From Phoronis australis (Eukaryota > Phoronida > Phoronidae), in NCBI GenBank assembly GCA_002633005.1, contig NMRA01000092.1, positions 649,170 through 713,169 on the forward strand: a stretch of DNA of 64,000 nucleotides. The letters run 5' to 3'. The notes beneath the pieces were generated by a model. That model was not told where the DNA came from, did not search any database, and saw only the letters and a list, made by a program, of their open reading frames with translations. A program made the translations under genes and the position numbers. Numbering within the stretch: position 1 is the stretch's first letter; every line of letters starts with the position of its first letter. Shown here one piece after another: positions 24,701-39,700 of the stretch.

Positions 24701-27700
24701 AAACCTTTCCTTGACCACCTACACTGTAACCGAACATAAAATACAGTTGAAAATAAGAATATTTCTAAGTGCACAGATTAAGACAATTCTTCCCCTATTT
24801 AGCACACAATGAGGTGGACATGAGAAATTCCATTGCACTTCTCAACAAAAAAGGTATTGAGAAAATTGTAGTATGTGAGCTTTGTTTGCACTGCGTGAAC
24901 GTTGAAAACAACATGTGGCAAAGATGCTGAAGTTTTTATAAATAAGAAAAATCAATTTTGGATATTATTTTTGTGTGAAATAAGTGATAAATTATGGTAC
25001 ATACTGGTGCATCACCTAACACAGCCACATGGCTCGGGTGATTTTCGTTCATATTTCAATTTAATAACGTTCCACTTTCGCATGAGAGATTATCAAAAAA
25101 CAGGACTACATGATTTCCATGAAAAACTCAAAAGTTGCATAAAGTGAAAGAGAAATAATAACTTATAAAACTGTGACAGTATTTTTGAGTTTTCCATAAA
25201 TATTTGTCAAATAAAAATTGGGTAACGTTACTGCAGGTGGTTGTTTTACTACAACTCTACCTTAAACTTTTTGACTATATTTTAATAAAAATGCAAGGTC
25301 ACGTGACCAAATGACTGGCAGCTTGGTATCAAGTCAAAAATCAAATTCTACAGGCTATGTATTTTCAGAAAGTATACACTTTCACTGAATTAACTTTTAT
25401 TTTTGCGTATATTTAGCTAAATTAACTAACTCGTCGATAAGATTCCACACAATTTAGTTAGTCCTCACACCACACTTTAAAGCCACTATGAACTGGTGTC
25501 AAAGAAAACTTTCTTCACAGGCATAATTGCTCTTCCAAAGCAAAGATATGGCATTCTCTTTATCCTTTGTTCGAATTAAACTGCGTTACAATAAAACGCT
25601 TGGAACTCCCATGACAGACATTATGCTTTGAAATCCATAACTAACTAACTGTGACTAGACTCTCAATGAGTCTCGTGTGAACAATAACCAACTACCAGTA
25701 CAATTGGGGGCTGAGTAAGGATCAAAATGAGACTCATTGTATAACGGTAAACGGTTCATATCAAAGGTTACATTTTTACAAAGGCGAGGCTCTGTTGCAC
25801 CTTCGGGTCATGTAGTACCCTAGTCATAATTCCAAATTTGACTAACTTTGGAACATTGTATCTCAGTAATGGCCGATCAGGCTCATAGGAAACTTTCAGA
25901 CGCTATACTTCTTGCACTGTTTTTAAATTTTTCAATTTTTGCGTAATGGGCAATACAACGTCGGACTTCTACGACTCGTGAGAAAAATCAAAAGTTGCAT
26001 GAAACAAAAACTAAATAATTTAGAAAACAGTAGCAACATTTACATTAAATGAAATTTGTCCACGGGATTGGCACCGTAATTTTGCAAAGAATGTAGCTCG
26101 CTTTTTCTTAAATTTTCATAAAATACTGGGTCACATGATCTAATCAACGGCGGGTTGGTTAAAAATTGTAAATCAAATTCTACAGGCTTTCTGCTTTCAC
26201 ATAATTTTACAGACTTGTTGATAAGGTCCATATAACCCTAAGCATATTCTTAATGAATTCATTGCAAACATGTTTTATTCATTCTTCGAACTCATTAGTA
26301 TAGTTAGGTTTTAATATAAGTCAGATTTCCAATAGAAACCAGACTCGAACAGAAGCCAGGAGAGTAGGTACCCTAAAATTAATAAACATCGGGTCTCTAA
26401 GATTAATCACGTCTCTGATACATTTGTTACTCTCCAGCAGATGGAGCTGCCTACTTCACTGTTTTTCATCATACTTTTAACTAGCATGTCAGTCTTTCAT
26501 TATAAAAACCAGGTTTAGCGTACATCTGAAATATGACGTTAGATCTCACCTATTGAAAACAGTAAGAATTTTTGGCAAAAATTTTAAGTCCTGTCAGCAC
26601 GCCATCTGTTGGCCACATAACGTGACCTAATGAATGTAAATAACATCTTTTCAGACTTCCATTCGTTAGGTCACATCATGTGGTTAACAGATGGCGTGCT
26701 GACAAGACTTGAAATGTTTGCAACATATTTTCCACGCCCTATTGAGATTGACATATTCATATACATATTCATATACATATTCATGTACATTAAGACCACA
26801 GTTCATTTTTACACTTACATCTGGAAACATGTGTACTGGAAATTTTATTTTTTCTTTGATAGGGACACTTTCTATGCTGCCTGAGACCACTTCCTTTCCT
26901 TCTAATACCTCCCATGCTTTTTCTGCAAAAGAAGATAAAAAGGCATCTTTAGATCAATGTTACTGAGCAAGAGTTACAAATTTATTGCACATAACCTTGG
27001 CAAAAAGCAGAGAGGAAATTGGTACAGTTTATGGATCACTTAACAAAAAATTAGCAACGGTAAAAATTTTCCAGTTGGAGAGGGTGGAAAATTAATTATT
27101 TTGCTTCGGGCTGGAGCTCGTAACAAATGTTAGAAATGTATAATATTGGCCATCTCAAATTCAAGAGTCATGATCAATGACAAATCATTATTCACCCCCA
27201 TGTTACACACTACTGGGATGTCTGAAAACGTTGCGTCAGCAGCTATTTTTGATGATTTTATGAAAACAATGATAAGAGCGCAGGCTGTCTGACATCTTGT
27301 GGTGCATCAGACGTGCACAGGCCTCATGGTTGGGCCCATTACTCAAAACACCTGGACTAAACTCACGAGACCCTTCATTTGCTACAGATCAAACAAACAA
27401 GTTTCAAAGTCTGTCTGTCTCTTTGAAGAAAATGGACGGACATTTCCATTTGTTGCCAAGCACTATATGCCAACAAACGGAGAAGTCTGTCTAGTTTCTC
27501 AAATAAGACAGGCAGACTTGAAAACTTATTTCACAAAGAATCTTTTGATCAATAACAGGGCTCAAGAGATTTCAGGAACTGGCAAGTCTATTTTCAGACT
27601 GTTGATACAAAATGCAATGTCCTGTACTTGAGAAATATTTTGAACGCCAAAAGTACCCATGTTCAAATCTTCACAATAAAGAAAATTCAAATTTGGCTTG

Positions 27701-30700
27701 AATGTCCCAGTCCCAAGTTTTAGAGACTGTCCCAAACTCGAGAATTTTTATCCTGCTACTCTGGAGTGATGTCAGCACCTAATTCCAAAGACAGCAGGCA
27801 GGATGCTTTTGTGAACGCTCCTTTTAAGTGTCTGATCTGCCTTCTAATCAAACACCCTATAAATATTCACATCCGAAGTTGGTGCAACTGTTTAAAATTG
27901 ATGTGTAAATACCATTGTGCAGAAAAAAATCATAAATGAGCACTGGCCCAAGCCGCACTACACATGACGTACACAGTACTACGCAGTGACAAATGCTAAA
28001 CAGTAAGACTCACCTTGAAAGTTCCACACTTGCACGTCACTCACGCTCTCGTGTACGAAATAAACGGCACCTAAAGCCTGCGAACAGTGGGGAAAGGTTT
28101 TACAGTAGAATCTCACCAATTCAGGACACAACATTTCAAATAAGTGAAATTTCATTTTCTCATTTTTACATAAAAACAAGTAGGACCACGTTGATGTTTT
28201 TTCAACTTCAAGTTCACTACCACGACAACAGTAATTCTTCACTTATTTAGCATACAATATGGCGGACAAGTGAAATTTTGCTTTGTCAACTTTCGCAAAA
28301 GGAATGGATGTTACGGAACTTTCATCGAGTTAGCTTAGTTTGTAGCGTGCACACATAAAACAACATTTGGTGAAGTTTCTATAATTTGCAATAAAATGAT
28401 TGGCCTTTGAAAAAATGGAAAAATTACAATTCTGACCATTATTTTTGTGCAAAATAAGTGGAAAACAAATGATCCAATAGATTTCCATCCTCACTTGGTG
28501 AGATTTAATGGTACTACATAACACTTCTATGTTTACATAATGAGCTCATCAAGATAATTGCATCAAACTATTTAGATAAGGTTAAACAAACTTGTTGGCA
28601 GTGAAGTACTACAAATTTACACAGAGGGCAAAGAATGAGAATGCCAGAAAGGAATTTATATTCAGATTGACACAAAGATTAAACTTAGATGTTGAAATGT
28701 TTGACTGAAACCTTGCATCTATTTGTAAAACTTCAGCATTTCCATCTAAAACGTCTACAAAAAGTCTTAGCAATCAGGCAAACACAGGTAATTTATGGTG
28801 GGGAAACGTACTAGTAACATACTGCACTAGCACAACAACTGAACGGGTTGAGGGAAGTGTAAGCTTCCGTCAGAACACTACTCAGCAAGAACTTAATATT
28901 TCTTTCACGGAATGCGGCTTTTATTTTTGAGCCACCTTCAATATCGACTTTACAACTTCGATAAAATTCATAAAATGTGCGAGTTAAAAATGATTTCATA
29001 ATGTACAGGTTAAATATGATTCCACCACGATGTTCATAGGCTTTTAAAATTTTCTTTAATCATCTCAACGTATACACCACATAAAACTGGCCACGTGTGT
29101 TCAGATTGGAAGTAACAGTGAATCACGACTGAAAAAATCTTTTTCCAAAGCATGCCAGAAGTCCAACATGAAAATCTAGTAATTTGATGTCCCACTTACA
29201 GTAAATTTAGCCTCAACAGTGAAGTCTTCATCTAAGAAGACCCTGCCACGATCATATGACTCCAATTCTTTGCCAGCAAGAAGCCGTCTGTAAAGAAGAT
29301 TCATTGAAAGGTGCACTTCTGGACTATCACCAGTTAAAATGAAACACCAACAGTAAGTTTTGTCAGTTCAGTGCAAACTACGGAGGAACAGTGGTGTTTT
29401 ATTTCATCAAAAATTTCAACAAATGAAGAAAAACTTTTTTAATTCATTACTTGCTCATATTTATATAGTAAAATAATCAACAACGGACTCATAAAGATAT
29501 TTTGAGAATTTTTAACAACTGAATGCAGAGATTAAAAAAAATGGATAAATCACAATTTCGGCAATTAGTTTTGGTCAAATACAATTGCCATGACAGCATT
29601 AGTCTCAACATTCAGCAGAAATGGACAGACAATCTACAACTGAACTGAAATGCTTAAATTTCCCCGTCATTTTTTTTCATTCACATATAATACTGTGGAT
29701 CTTCCCCATGCTAATTGGACACGCGTTATGATTATGGAAAATGTTGTCATGGCTTTTGTAGGGCAAATGACCCAGTTTATCGTTTGGCTCTTCAGCTAGA
29801 CAGCAGGTTTCAGCTACTTATACAGTGCAAGACAAAAGTAATCAGATCAAATACCACTTTCAAATCACGACAGCTAAGTCTGTTCACAGTACAAATGACT
29901 GGTACTAACTGTTAGGGTAGCAAACTTCTAATTACAGAGTGGCTTAACCACGTTTAAAAACTGACTTTCCTGATAATTCTCCTTCATTCTCGGGGAAGAA
30001 TACTCTGACGATAAATTCAGCTTCTCCCCGGCCGTCATGATGGGGAATTTCGGGTCATTTTGTCCAAATGCTTTTGGCTACTACTGTAAATGGTGTTTGA
30101 CATTTTATATTGATGACACCACTTATAGTGCCCATGAACTCCTACAGTAAAGTCCACTGAGCAGGTCAACAACAGTCTAAGCCTGTTATCAAGAAAATTT
30201 GAAGTTATTACTCCAGTTACATTGCATCTACTGGCATTTAACTTCCTTGTAATAATAATCAATTTCCAGTAATACACAACACCACTGAAATAGTATAGCT
30301 GTAGATATAGTAAGAAATGGGTGGAGTTTATTTACATACTTGACAAAGTGATTGACATGTTGCATTGATTCTTCATAATTCTTGCCACCGATCTCCTGAA
30401 GGTGGATGGCAAGCAGCCCTGGGTTGATTTGATTGACAGACTGAAATAGAAAACAAGTAATGAATGATTGTGCAGGGAAATAATGACTCTAAGCACAAAG
30501 GAGGTCGTTAATCCAACTTGCAACTCTAATCAATTGTTTAATTCACTTGGTTTCTTGCATCAGTTAGAGGAGATCAGAAAGAGTTCTCGCAAGATATAAC
30601 CATGCAATGCAAGCAAAGCATGTGATATCACTCGCTTTCACTCACCAATGCCATGTATTGCAGAATGACCCCTAGCTGGATGCACCCCTCCCCCCCCAGA

Positions 30701-33700
30701 TGGCCCCCAAATACATTGTGGGAGGTGTTCATGAGGTCAGGGGATAATAGAACAACAGGCATTGATGACAAAAGAAACACTCTGCAACACTCAAGGTTTC
30801 AAGTGGACAACATACATATGGGTGTTTTAATGTCAAGATTAGTAGCGTACACTAAGATGTTCAGGTTATCATGGAAACATGAATTGAATAAAACATAGTT
30901 ATCCTCTCAACCCCAGGCTTCCACACTCTTGACAGCCCACGATAACTTCCTTTGTGTTCAAGTCTAGAGTAAAATTCTCCAGTTGTAGCAATCTCTAAAA
31001 TTATTCAAAATTGAATTTTCTTGACTGAAGATTTCGGTAGTCATCACATTCCTCAAATATTGAACACATCATTTTGTATTAATAATTTGCAAATAAACTT
31101 CGCAGTTCACACAATTATCGAAAATAGTCCCCAACACTACTTTTTATGCAACCCCATAGTATGCAACCACTGAGCGTAATTCTTGAATTGGGGACTGCCA
31201 ATACAACAGGTCTATTTCTAAAATTTTGTACAAGCTCCGACCTTGAGCAAAGTAATTATTTTTTCACTGTCCCAAACCAGAGAAGTTTCTCAGTAATCTG
31301 GTGCAATTGTTGATCTTTCCCAAGCAGTTGACAGACAAAGCAGAGTCCTGGGTTTGGGCGGCCATTTCAAAGGCTAGAACCCTCACAAAAGTTGAGATCT
31401 CGCAGATCACAATATATTCAATCCTAAGTGTCCACGCATCTGTTTCATGAAAAGTGACTTAAGACTTAAGGCAGAAATTTGGTCTTACACAACACACTAA
31501 ACACAACTTATTTCTGAAAATTCTTTACAACTCACTTAAGCAAAAATGCAGTTTCTGAGAATGTACACTTGCCCCGTAACTGATAAATAGGGAGATAATT
31601 TATATAAATTATTCATAGACATAATAACTTAGTTAAACTTTTATTTTCAGCCATTGTGAAGAGGGAACACGAGACCAAATTTGTCTCAAGTCTGAAGTCA
31701 CTTTCATTAAACAGGACACTGGTGGACATAGGGCTACAGATGCAGTATTCATGGTAACTGTTTGCAGAGGCAAGGAAGGTACTTTCCTTAAAAATACAGA
31801 GCTCGTGAATACAAGTTCATCAATAGTTTGCCGGACAGCTGAAACCGATGGCACCAAAAAGGTTGTAGGTTAATTCTTTGCTTACTTAGCACACAAATGG
31901 CTAACAAGTTTTTAACAAGAATTTAAAAATTCTATTTTGTCAAATCTCTCCACAAAAGAAAACTTTTTGGTTTATTACCAGCGTGGCTTAGCCTCACTAG
32001 CCTGTGGATGTCGCAAAACAACATTTGGTAAAGATTCCACTGTTTTGCAGCAAGGCGATCAGAATTTGAAAGATAGAAAAAGGATAATTTTGGTAATTAC
32101 TTTTGTGTACAATAAATTGAGAATAACGGTACTTGATGCAAACTTTATGAGAAACCACATCTTCAGTCCAAATCGAATTTGGATGGCAAAAATGTTTATG
32201 TTTTGCACACTACTACAGTCCATCACATGAATGCAGTGATACAAACACATGATGTGATCTCATGCAATTAAGAATCAGGGCACTGGATTAAGAGTTAGCC
32301 GCAGGGTTTTTCAGTACAGCTGCCAGATTAAAGCAATCAAGACATGATAGTATTTATGGGTATGGCTGGTCAGTTTTGTACTACTTGTATGTACATCAGT
32401 AATTCATCACAAAGAAAATAATATCATAGCAGAGAGGACTACAAGGAGCAGAGGGTCTGGACTGCGTACTGCAAAAACTCACCAATTTTGGATGAAAATA
32501 ATTGCCAAAATTGCACTTTTCCCATTTTAGATATTGTACAAAACTAGACTACACCAAAGCATTAACTTGGTGCTATATATCTCATGAAAAAGAGAATTAA
32601 AATTGCACTTGTCAGCCATATTGTCAACAATTGGTGAGATTTTTCTATGCTGTCACGTGTGAGGCTCATCACTGGGACTGATTGCGAGGCCCGTCACTGG
32701 GACTGATTGTGAGGCCCGTCACTGGGAATGATTGCGAGGCCCGTCACTGGGACTGAAAGTGGTGTGAATGTGTAGAGAGCCTTCATGGAAAGCAGTGCTA
32801 AAAAGTACAGATATTGCTATCCAAGTAAAAGGAAAATAATGACAACTGGGACTTCACGATTGTCAAAAAAAATTAAGTCTGCTTCCTCAGTAGCATGGCG
32901 TGTACTGTAAAGATGTCATGAGCCAAAATTTTGATAAAATTGACATAGTTAATACATCAACATAGTCAACTTTCAAACATTAATAATATTGTAATTTTGA
33001 CAATAAGCAAAATATCCATAGAATTACTGGAGAAGCCTCACTCGTTCTTAGCAGCAACACATTTTTTATGATAGGATATGACACGATACATTTAGACATT
33101 ATCGGGGAGAAAAACGATATGTTGAGACTAGCCCCGGTACGGATTCGAACCTGANTCATGGAAAGCAGTGCTAAAAAGTACAGATATTGCTATCCAAGTA
33201 AAAGAAAAATAATGACAACTGGGACTTCACGATTGTCAAAAAAAAATTAAGTCTGCTTCCTCAGTAGCATGGCGTGTACTGTAAAGATGTCATGAGCCAA
33301 AATTTTGATAAAATTGACATAGTTAATACATCAACATAGTCAACTTTCAAACATTAATAATATTGTAATTTTGACAATAAGCAAAATATCCATAGAATTA
33401 CTGGAGAAGCCTCACTCGTTCTTAGCAGCAACACATTTTTTATGATAGGATATGACACGATACATTTAGACATTATCGGGGAGAAAAACGATATGTTGAG
33501 ACTAGCCCCGGTACGGATTCGAACCCGAAACCTTTGCGCACGCAGTGTAACACTAAATGGTAACTGAGCTAAGCCCCACTAAGTAAATGTCAGAGTATGT
33601 TAAGCATACTCGATTAGTGTAGTCACTGGCCTGGATTACAGTGAATGTCTCCTTGACAATGGCAAGAATATGCGATTTGAAATAAAATCATAACAACAAT

Positions 33701-36700
33701 GGATTTACTGTTTTACAGCTCTGTTCAAAGCTACTAACTTCAAAAAGTGTCCCATCCAACAACAACAATCCCCAAAATGTATTTTCCAGCTGTAAAACAC
33801 CACAATGGCCCTTAAAAACATTCACAGCCTGTCTCTCGCAAGATGGAAGCCCTGAAAGCTCCTTCAGACCGATTGAATTATTGCTTGCAATGGGTTGTAC
33901 CAATTAAAATACAGAATGGCAGATAAGGATATAGGCACTCATTAAGTAGTAGTGCGTGAAGCATTTGATCAGAGACATCAACTGAGCCAGCTTCTTCACG
34001 TCATTCATTAATATTACATGTCTAACGCTTTTGAATTTCCCAGTGGAAATCATTGCGAAGCCAGGGACCAGAACTGTGAAAGAAGGAATGCACTATGAGT
34101 TTTGTATATAGAATACGCAATTACCATCATCTTCAAAAGCCAATCTCACTCCAAACGCCTTTAAAAGACAAATGTAAATATTTTGGCAAACGGCGAAATG
34201 TAACCAACATAAGGCACAACATAGTAGACAAGTGGATTTTCATAAAAAAACCAGTAGAACATATTGTTTGTTTTAAGTTCTATACCGATCCTATCTACCA
34301 ACACGCACGAAAATGCATCTTCAACAGCTTTGATGACACATGGCATGTCAGTTCTCGGGTATTCTTTAATGTACTAGTATTTTTTCCTTTCTCAAAATGC
34401 ATACACGTGTCGCTTAGAGACAGCTGATCCAACTTTTGTTACGGCAACTAGTCTTGCGGCAGCAAATTATTTCAATTTTGAGCTCTGTTAAATTCGATTT
34501 CAAAGGTGGCCAGGACAACTTACTGGCTAAGGTCAAGCACCCATATTCGGGTAACCACCCACCCCAGCTTCTTAATTTAAATTTCTGACTTAAATTTCTA
34601 ATTTAAGCGCTCATTTCTTTAGTACCTTCCAACCTTCCAATTTCCAGGCTCACCCGGGAGTTAAAGCAAACATGACTTCCATAAAAAACAAGTTCTGATT
34701 TAGACCACTTACTGAAAGAAATTGGTCTTAAATTGTTCCTTAGTTCAAGCTCCTGAACAAGGAAGACATTGCTAATTTCTTTAGAGTGAACAACCTGCTG
34801 GCCCCAAGTCAGAACAATGAAATCTATTATTAACTGCATAAATAATGGCTATGAAAACCCACCCTGTGTTCTCGACATAGGAAGGGTAACAGGAGGTTGT
34901 ATCAACCTGTATGCATAGTGCAGTTTCTTGACAACTGTACAATTCAGCTGCAACACAAAACGTATTGTTGGGACTATGAACCAAAATGAACACCAGTGGT
35001 GAAACACAGGAGCTATTTTGGCTGCAGCAATAGCTGGAAATAATGGGCACAATTTTAAGTGACGTTGTATCATGGAAGACAGACGTCAACCTAATTATAG
35101 TGCTGAAAATTTTCCATTACCACAATAACGTTTTTTTAGTAATCTTACCGTTTCACAGCTTTACCTCCAGAAATTTGCCTACTGCTGACTGTTCAGAAGT
35201 TTTCATCCTCTTATTTTTCCTGGAAATTTGTACCTCAACCCGACATTTTTATGCAAACGGTTTGACTCAGATAATGCCACCTAGTGCAGCTTTTCAACAC
35301 ACAATTAATCCTTTTTAAAATGGCCCGTTGTCCTTGGAGGTATCCCATGAGTACAGAGGGTGAGTTTCACCACTTTGGCAACAGTTCTTGTTTCAGTAAC
35401 TTACATTACCCTATTCGTCCTCGTTAACTCCCAAGTTTGGCTAAACGCGCGTCCCCGTCATAATTTTCCAAACTGCCACTATAAACCCTCACTTCAGTTA
35501 TATGCCACTACTTTTGCTGCCAGAACTTCTAACACCGTCATATCTTGGCAGTTGCTCACTTCAGTTCCCAGTAAGCAAGTCATTAGTCTGCAAGACTGCA
35601 ACTAACAAACAATTCATTATTTGCATTCTCCGTCTACTTTTCCATGGAATGGATAAACGCAATTTCCTGTTGGTTAACCCCCAATCTGACATTTTTAACT
35701 GGAACATGCCCTTAACCACTAAGAATACCAAAATATACTATTAAATCCACCATTCTCCCAAACATCCAGCAGTTTCCTTTTTCTAACTGGTATTTAAAGT
35801 GACATTTCGCCGCTGTTTCTTTTGGCTTTGAAACTATTACCATGTTCATCAAATCTGAAATTGTTGCTGAATGAGCTTGCAACAGGCAGAGCACATGTGC
35901 GCCATTTTCGAATTTGCAATTTTAGGAATGGCCAACTTAATAAATTCTGAAACGTTTTCTCGCGTTGCTGATGGTTTCAAAGTTCTCGTTGGAAATGGCA
36001 ATGGACCCCTATCATTAGAATCTTACAAGCAGATTTTATGGGTGCACACGGCCTAATTAGAGATTTTTAGCCAGTTAAACATGTCAAAATCCAGCTTAAA
36101 GTGCAGAGGCATGTGGCTGGAATCAGCTGTGACTGCTAATGGCTCCTAATAAAGATAACTATAGCCCAGATAATGGACCAGTGTCAGCTTGGAAGCCATC
36201 ATTCTTTACTGAAAGAGACTAATGGAGCAACTGCATACACAGCCTGGGGCATCTTAGGTGATCACTGAAGAGTGGAGGAGGAAAAAATTACCTTACGATT
36301 TCTAGGTAGATTTGAGGCACAGCACATTGAAATACATACCTTTAAAAATTCCGACAGCCACTGAGTAAGAGTATTTTCAGGCTGAAAGAAAATATAAAAG
36401 TACAGTTAAGGTAATTACAACATACGCATATTTTTGTTTGGTACTTGTCATGTAAGATCACTAAAGCCACAGTTTTACAGTATCTGAGGACAGGGAAGGT
36501 AGGGAGGGCGGAGAGGGCAACAGCCAATAATTAAGGTATTAAACAATTTCAACGAATTTCAGGTTGTCCACTTATTTGAGCACTTTCGCGGTTATTTTGG
36601 ATGTTTTTTTATTTCTTAGCACAACGTTCTCAAATAAAGTAAGCAGCTCTTCTAGTTTACATCCAGACCGACCTGACACAGATAATTCGTTCCATAAACA

Positions 36701-39700
36701 AGAACTCGAGAACAAAGCGAGAAAGAAAATCACCGACTCACATGAATCGTACAGTAATTCTACTCTCATTTCGGACAAAAACAATTGACAGAATGGTCAC
36801 TTTTCCATTTTTCAAAGGCTGATAACCTTTTTACAAGTAATGGGAACTTTACGCCCAATAAAATGATGTTTTGTGACAACTGACATCTACACACCACCAA
36901 CCATGCTCGTATCAAGACTAACATGTTCTAAATCTTTACTTTGTCAAAACATTTAACGAAAAAGAATTTCACTTGTTGGCAATATTGTGAGCTAAATAAG
37001 AAGAAATACCCGAGCAAAAGATCAAACTAAGCACTTCTTCACCCAGAAGCAATGGAAACAACAATATCAATCAAAGAGCACTCCAGGGACTTTACAAATG
37101 GTCAGAAAGCAAATTTTAAGCAGGCATACCAAGTTAAGTGTCTGGGGCTCACTAAGCATGTCAAGTTACTGATGCCTCTTAACTAATCAATACCCACACT
37201 TAATCAGTATGAATTTATAAGACATTACTGCAGGGATCTAGGACCCTAACATCACCACTTCACACACAAGCCTTGCTTCTTCATTTCAATACATAATCAA
37301 TAGTTGTGTCACCCTTTGTTTCCGTTTTTTTCAAGCGTACAATAATCCGTCCTAATAATCGAGTAAAATACTGCACTTGTCACAATTGTTTAATTTTTTT
37401 CTACCATTATAATCCGGGCTAATACCCCAACATTATTTTACAATAGTCTCATTCTAAACAACTTACAATTAGTTACAAAGGCTCTGTGGGACCCTAGAAA
37501 ATGTCCAAATTTGGCTATCTTAGCAACATCATATCAGAGTTCCAATTTGTATGAAACTATGCTTTATGCCCTGTTCTCCAAAACACGGTGAGAGATTGTT
37601 TTTAAAATGGTCCACTTCTACATGAGGGGCTTCAAAATATGGACTTCTATGATTTTCATCAAAAAAATCATCAAATTGACGGTTTAGAAAACTGCGACTA
37701 GTTTTTAAGATTTCATCTTAAACCTTTCCATTAAACAAATTTGGTCATGTTATTGATATCATCGGTTTGTTGAACCTTTCTCTTTTGATACAATTGACAA
37801 AAAGACATGGTCATGTGACCTAATTAGAGGCAGATGAACAAAAAATGAAAAGCCACGTTCTACATGCTTTCTACTTCTACAAAACATGTACTTTACTGAG
37901 TTAAAATCTAATTTCGTGGACATTTGGTTAAATACTCAGATGAAAGTCCTACATACACTGTATGACAACATCTTCAGGTCCACAGATGCAGTGTACTTCC
38001 TTGAAAGTTCACCTTTTCTTCCTAGCAATGATTACCAAATGCAATTGAAGGGTGTTAATTTCAGGACCTTGACAGCAGCAAAGGCAAATGGCCATATCAA
38101 ATCCCTGACCCCTGGTCACCTATTTGTATTGTGGTCTGACCTATTGACCAATGGCCATCCACCTCTCCATCATCTAACAATTACAATAACCAAAAATAGC
38201 TCAAAAATGACCTTTTTTAAAGAGGCTCCTTGGGCAGTTCTTTCCGACTACTGTATGGTATGGTCAAAATGTTCATCTACTTAGCGCACAACTAATTTTA
38301 AACTGTCAAAAGTCTCAACAAAAATAAGCCAGAAGACCATAACACCTAGAGCCTTTGAAGAACTGAATATGACTATTGTGGCGATTATTTTTACGAAAAA
38401 GAACATAATTATCACAACAAGTGCACATGGCCAGTTAACTGTAATGTCACATCTGGTGTGAACATGAATCTTAGATCACTCACAGAACATTTTCCAGAAG
38501 GAATTATGTTTAAGGTTTTGAAACCTGCAGGAATGCCATTTTTTTAATATCTCCAGTAAACCTGCCAAAAACAAAGAGTAAACAAAGAGTTAAGTGCCTC
38601 CTGGAACTGCAGCACTTTGGACAGACACAGTGGAGTTTTCAAGTGGAACACTGACTTTCAGAAGAGGACGTGAAAGCACACAGACCAAGACACAAGTGCA
38701 CGACACACGGTTTCTGAAAGAGCACTCAGTCAAAAAGAATGAGCTAAGGTTCCAGCTACAATGCTAGAAGAGTTCCGCACAAAATAACATTATTTCACTT
38801 CGAAGACCGTCATACATGATGCCAGTGAGGTGAAGGCAAGTATATTTTGCTTGATACTCGATAAAACGCGCACTGCTACAAATTCAGCAGAACATGATTT
38901 CAAATATACCTTGTGTGGTCCATCTCACAGAGCACAGAAGGTATACAACTGACATACTTGCCATCTTCTCTTACTACTATGATTCTCATTAACATTCCAC
39001 CAGAAATCAGAAACACTGAGTGGCCAAGTATCAGTATCAGGAATGTTATGTCCTTACATCACAAACCAAAACCTCCGTCACCACCTGCTGGTCTAGTAGG
39101 AACAGCAGTTATGATAACAGTGCTCCACTGTTTCACAATCAGTTGGTTCAAATGAAGATATGTCTTGGTTTGGGATGTGCGCACCATTCCACCCATAGAT
39201 TCAGAAGACCAAATTACGGTACTACCAATGTGGTAGCTGCCCTAGTTTCAGTCAAATCAATTAATCCAGAACTTGAATACTCCCCCTTCCCAATGGACCA
39301 CAGTAAACATGACCTGGGCTCCATTTCATGAAACTATTTTAGTCTTAACTTAGACTGAAAATAGCAATGCTGTCATTCCATCACATGTCACTGTCAACAA
39401 TGCTGTTTATGTAATGCCAATCAAGCTTGAGAAATGCCCGGTATTTTCAAGAAACACAGCTCTAATGTAAAGCTTTGTACTCAAGTTACCTTCCAAGGAT
39501 ATTTGACCTTAGAACCAGCTGAGTATGCAGAATGGCACTCTCCCAGTAAAGTGAGGCTAAATATTTGACATTCTAGTGGAGTTCTGATGGGTAAGCTACT
39601 ACTAATTTACCTGCAAATGTTATGGTCAACAACCAATTTGTTATCAACCTGTTACACTCTATTTTGACAGCAATGTCAGGAATACCAAGCGGCAAAAACC

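Larger units (their letters stand above)
30441..36339 (-). other. INPP5A: INPP5A intron 2
   Basis: A 5.9-kb intron holding an R2 copy (31875-32130), a 25-bp minisatellite (32659-32758), the duplicated SINE region around the N at 33155, and otherwise AT-rich DNA. Plus-strand frames such as 34095-34427 show no family features. Confidence 0.8.

Noticed and set aside
33504-33577. A functional tRNA gene
   Set aside because: B box is perfect, but acceptor and T stems do not pair; better explained as a SINE head.
37886-38284. 132-codon plus-strand frame
   Set aside because: It starts within the 3' end of an R3 repeat and the rest is unlike any family; probably fortuitous.
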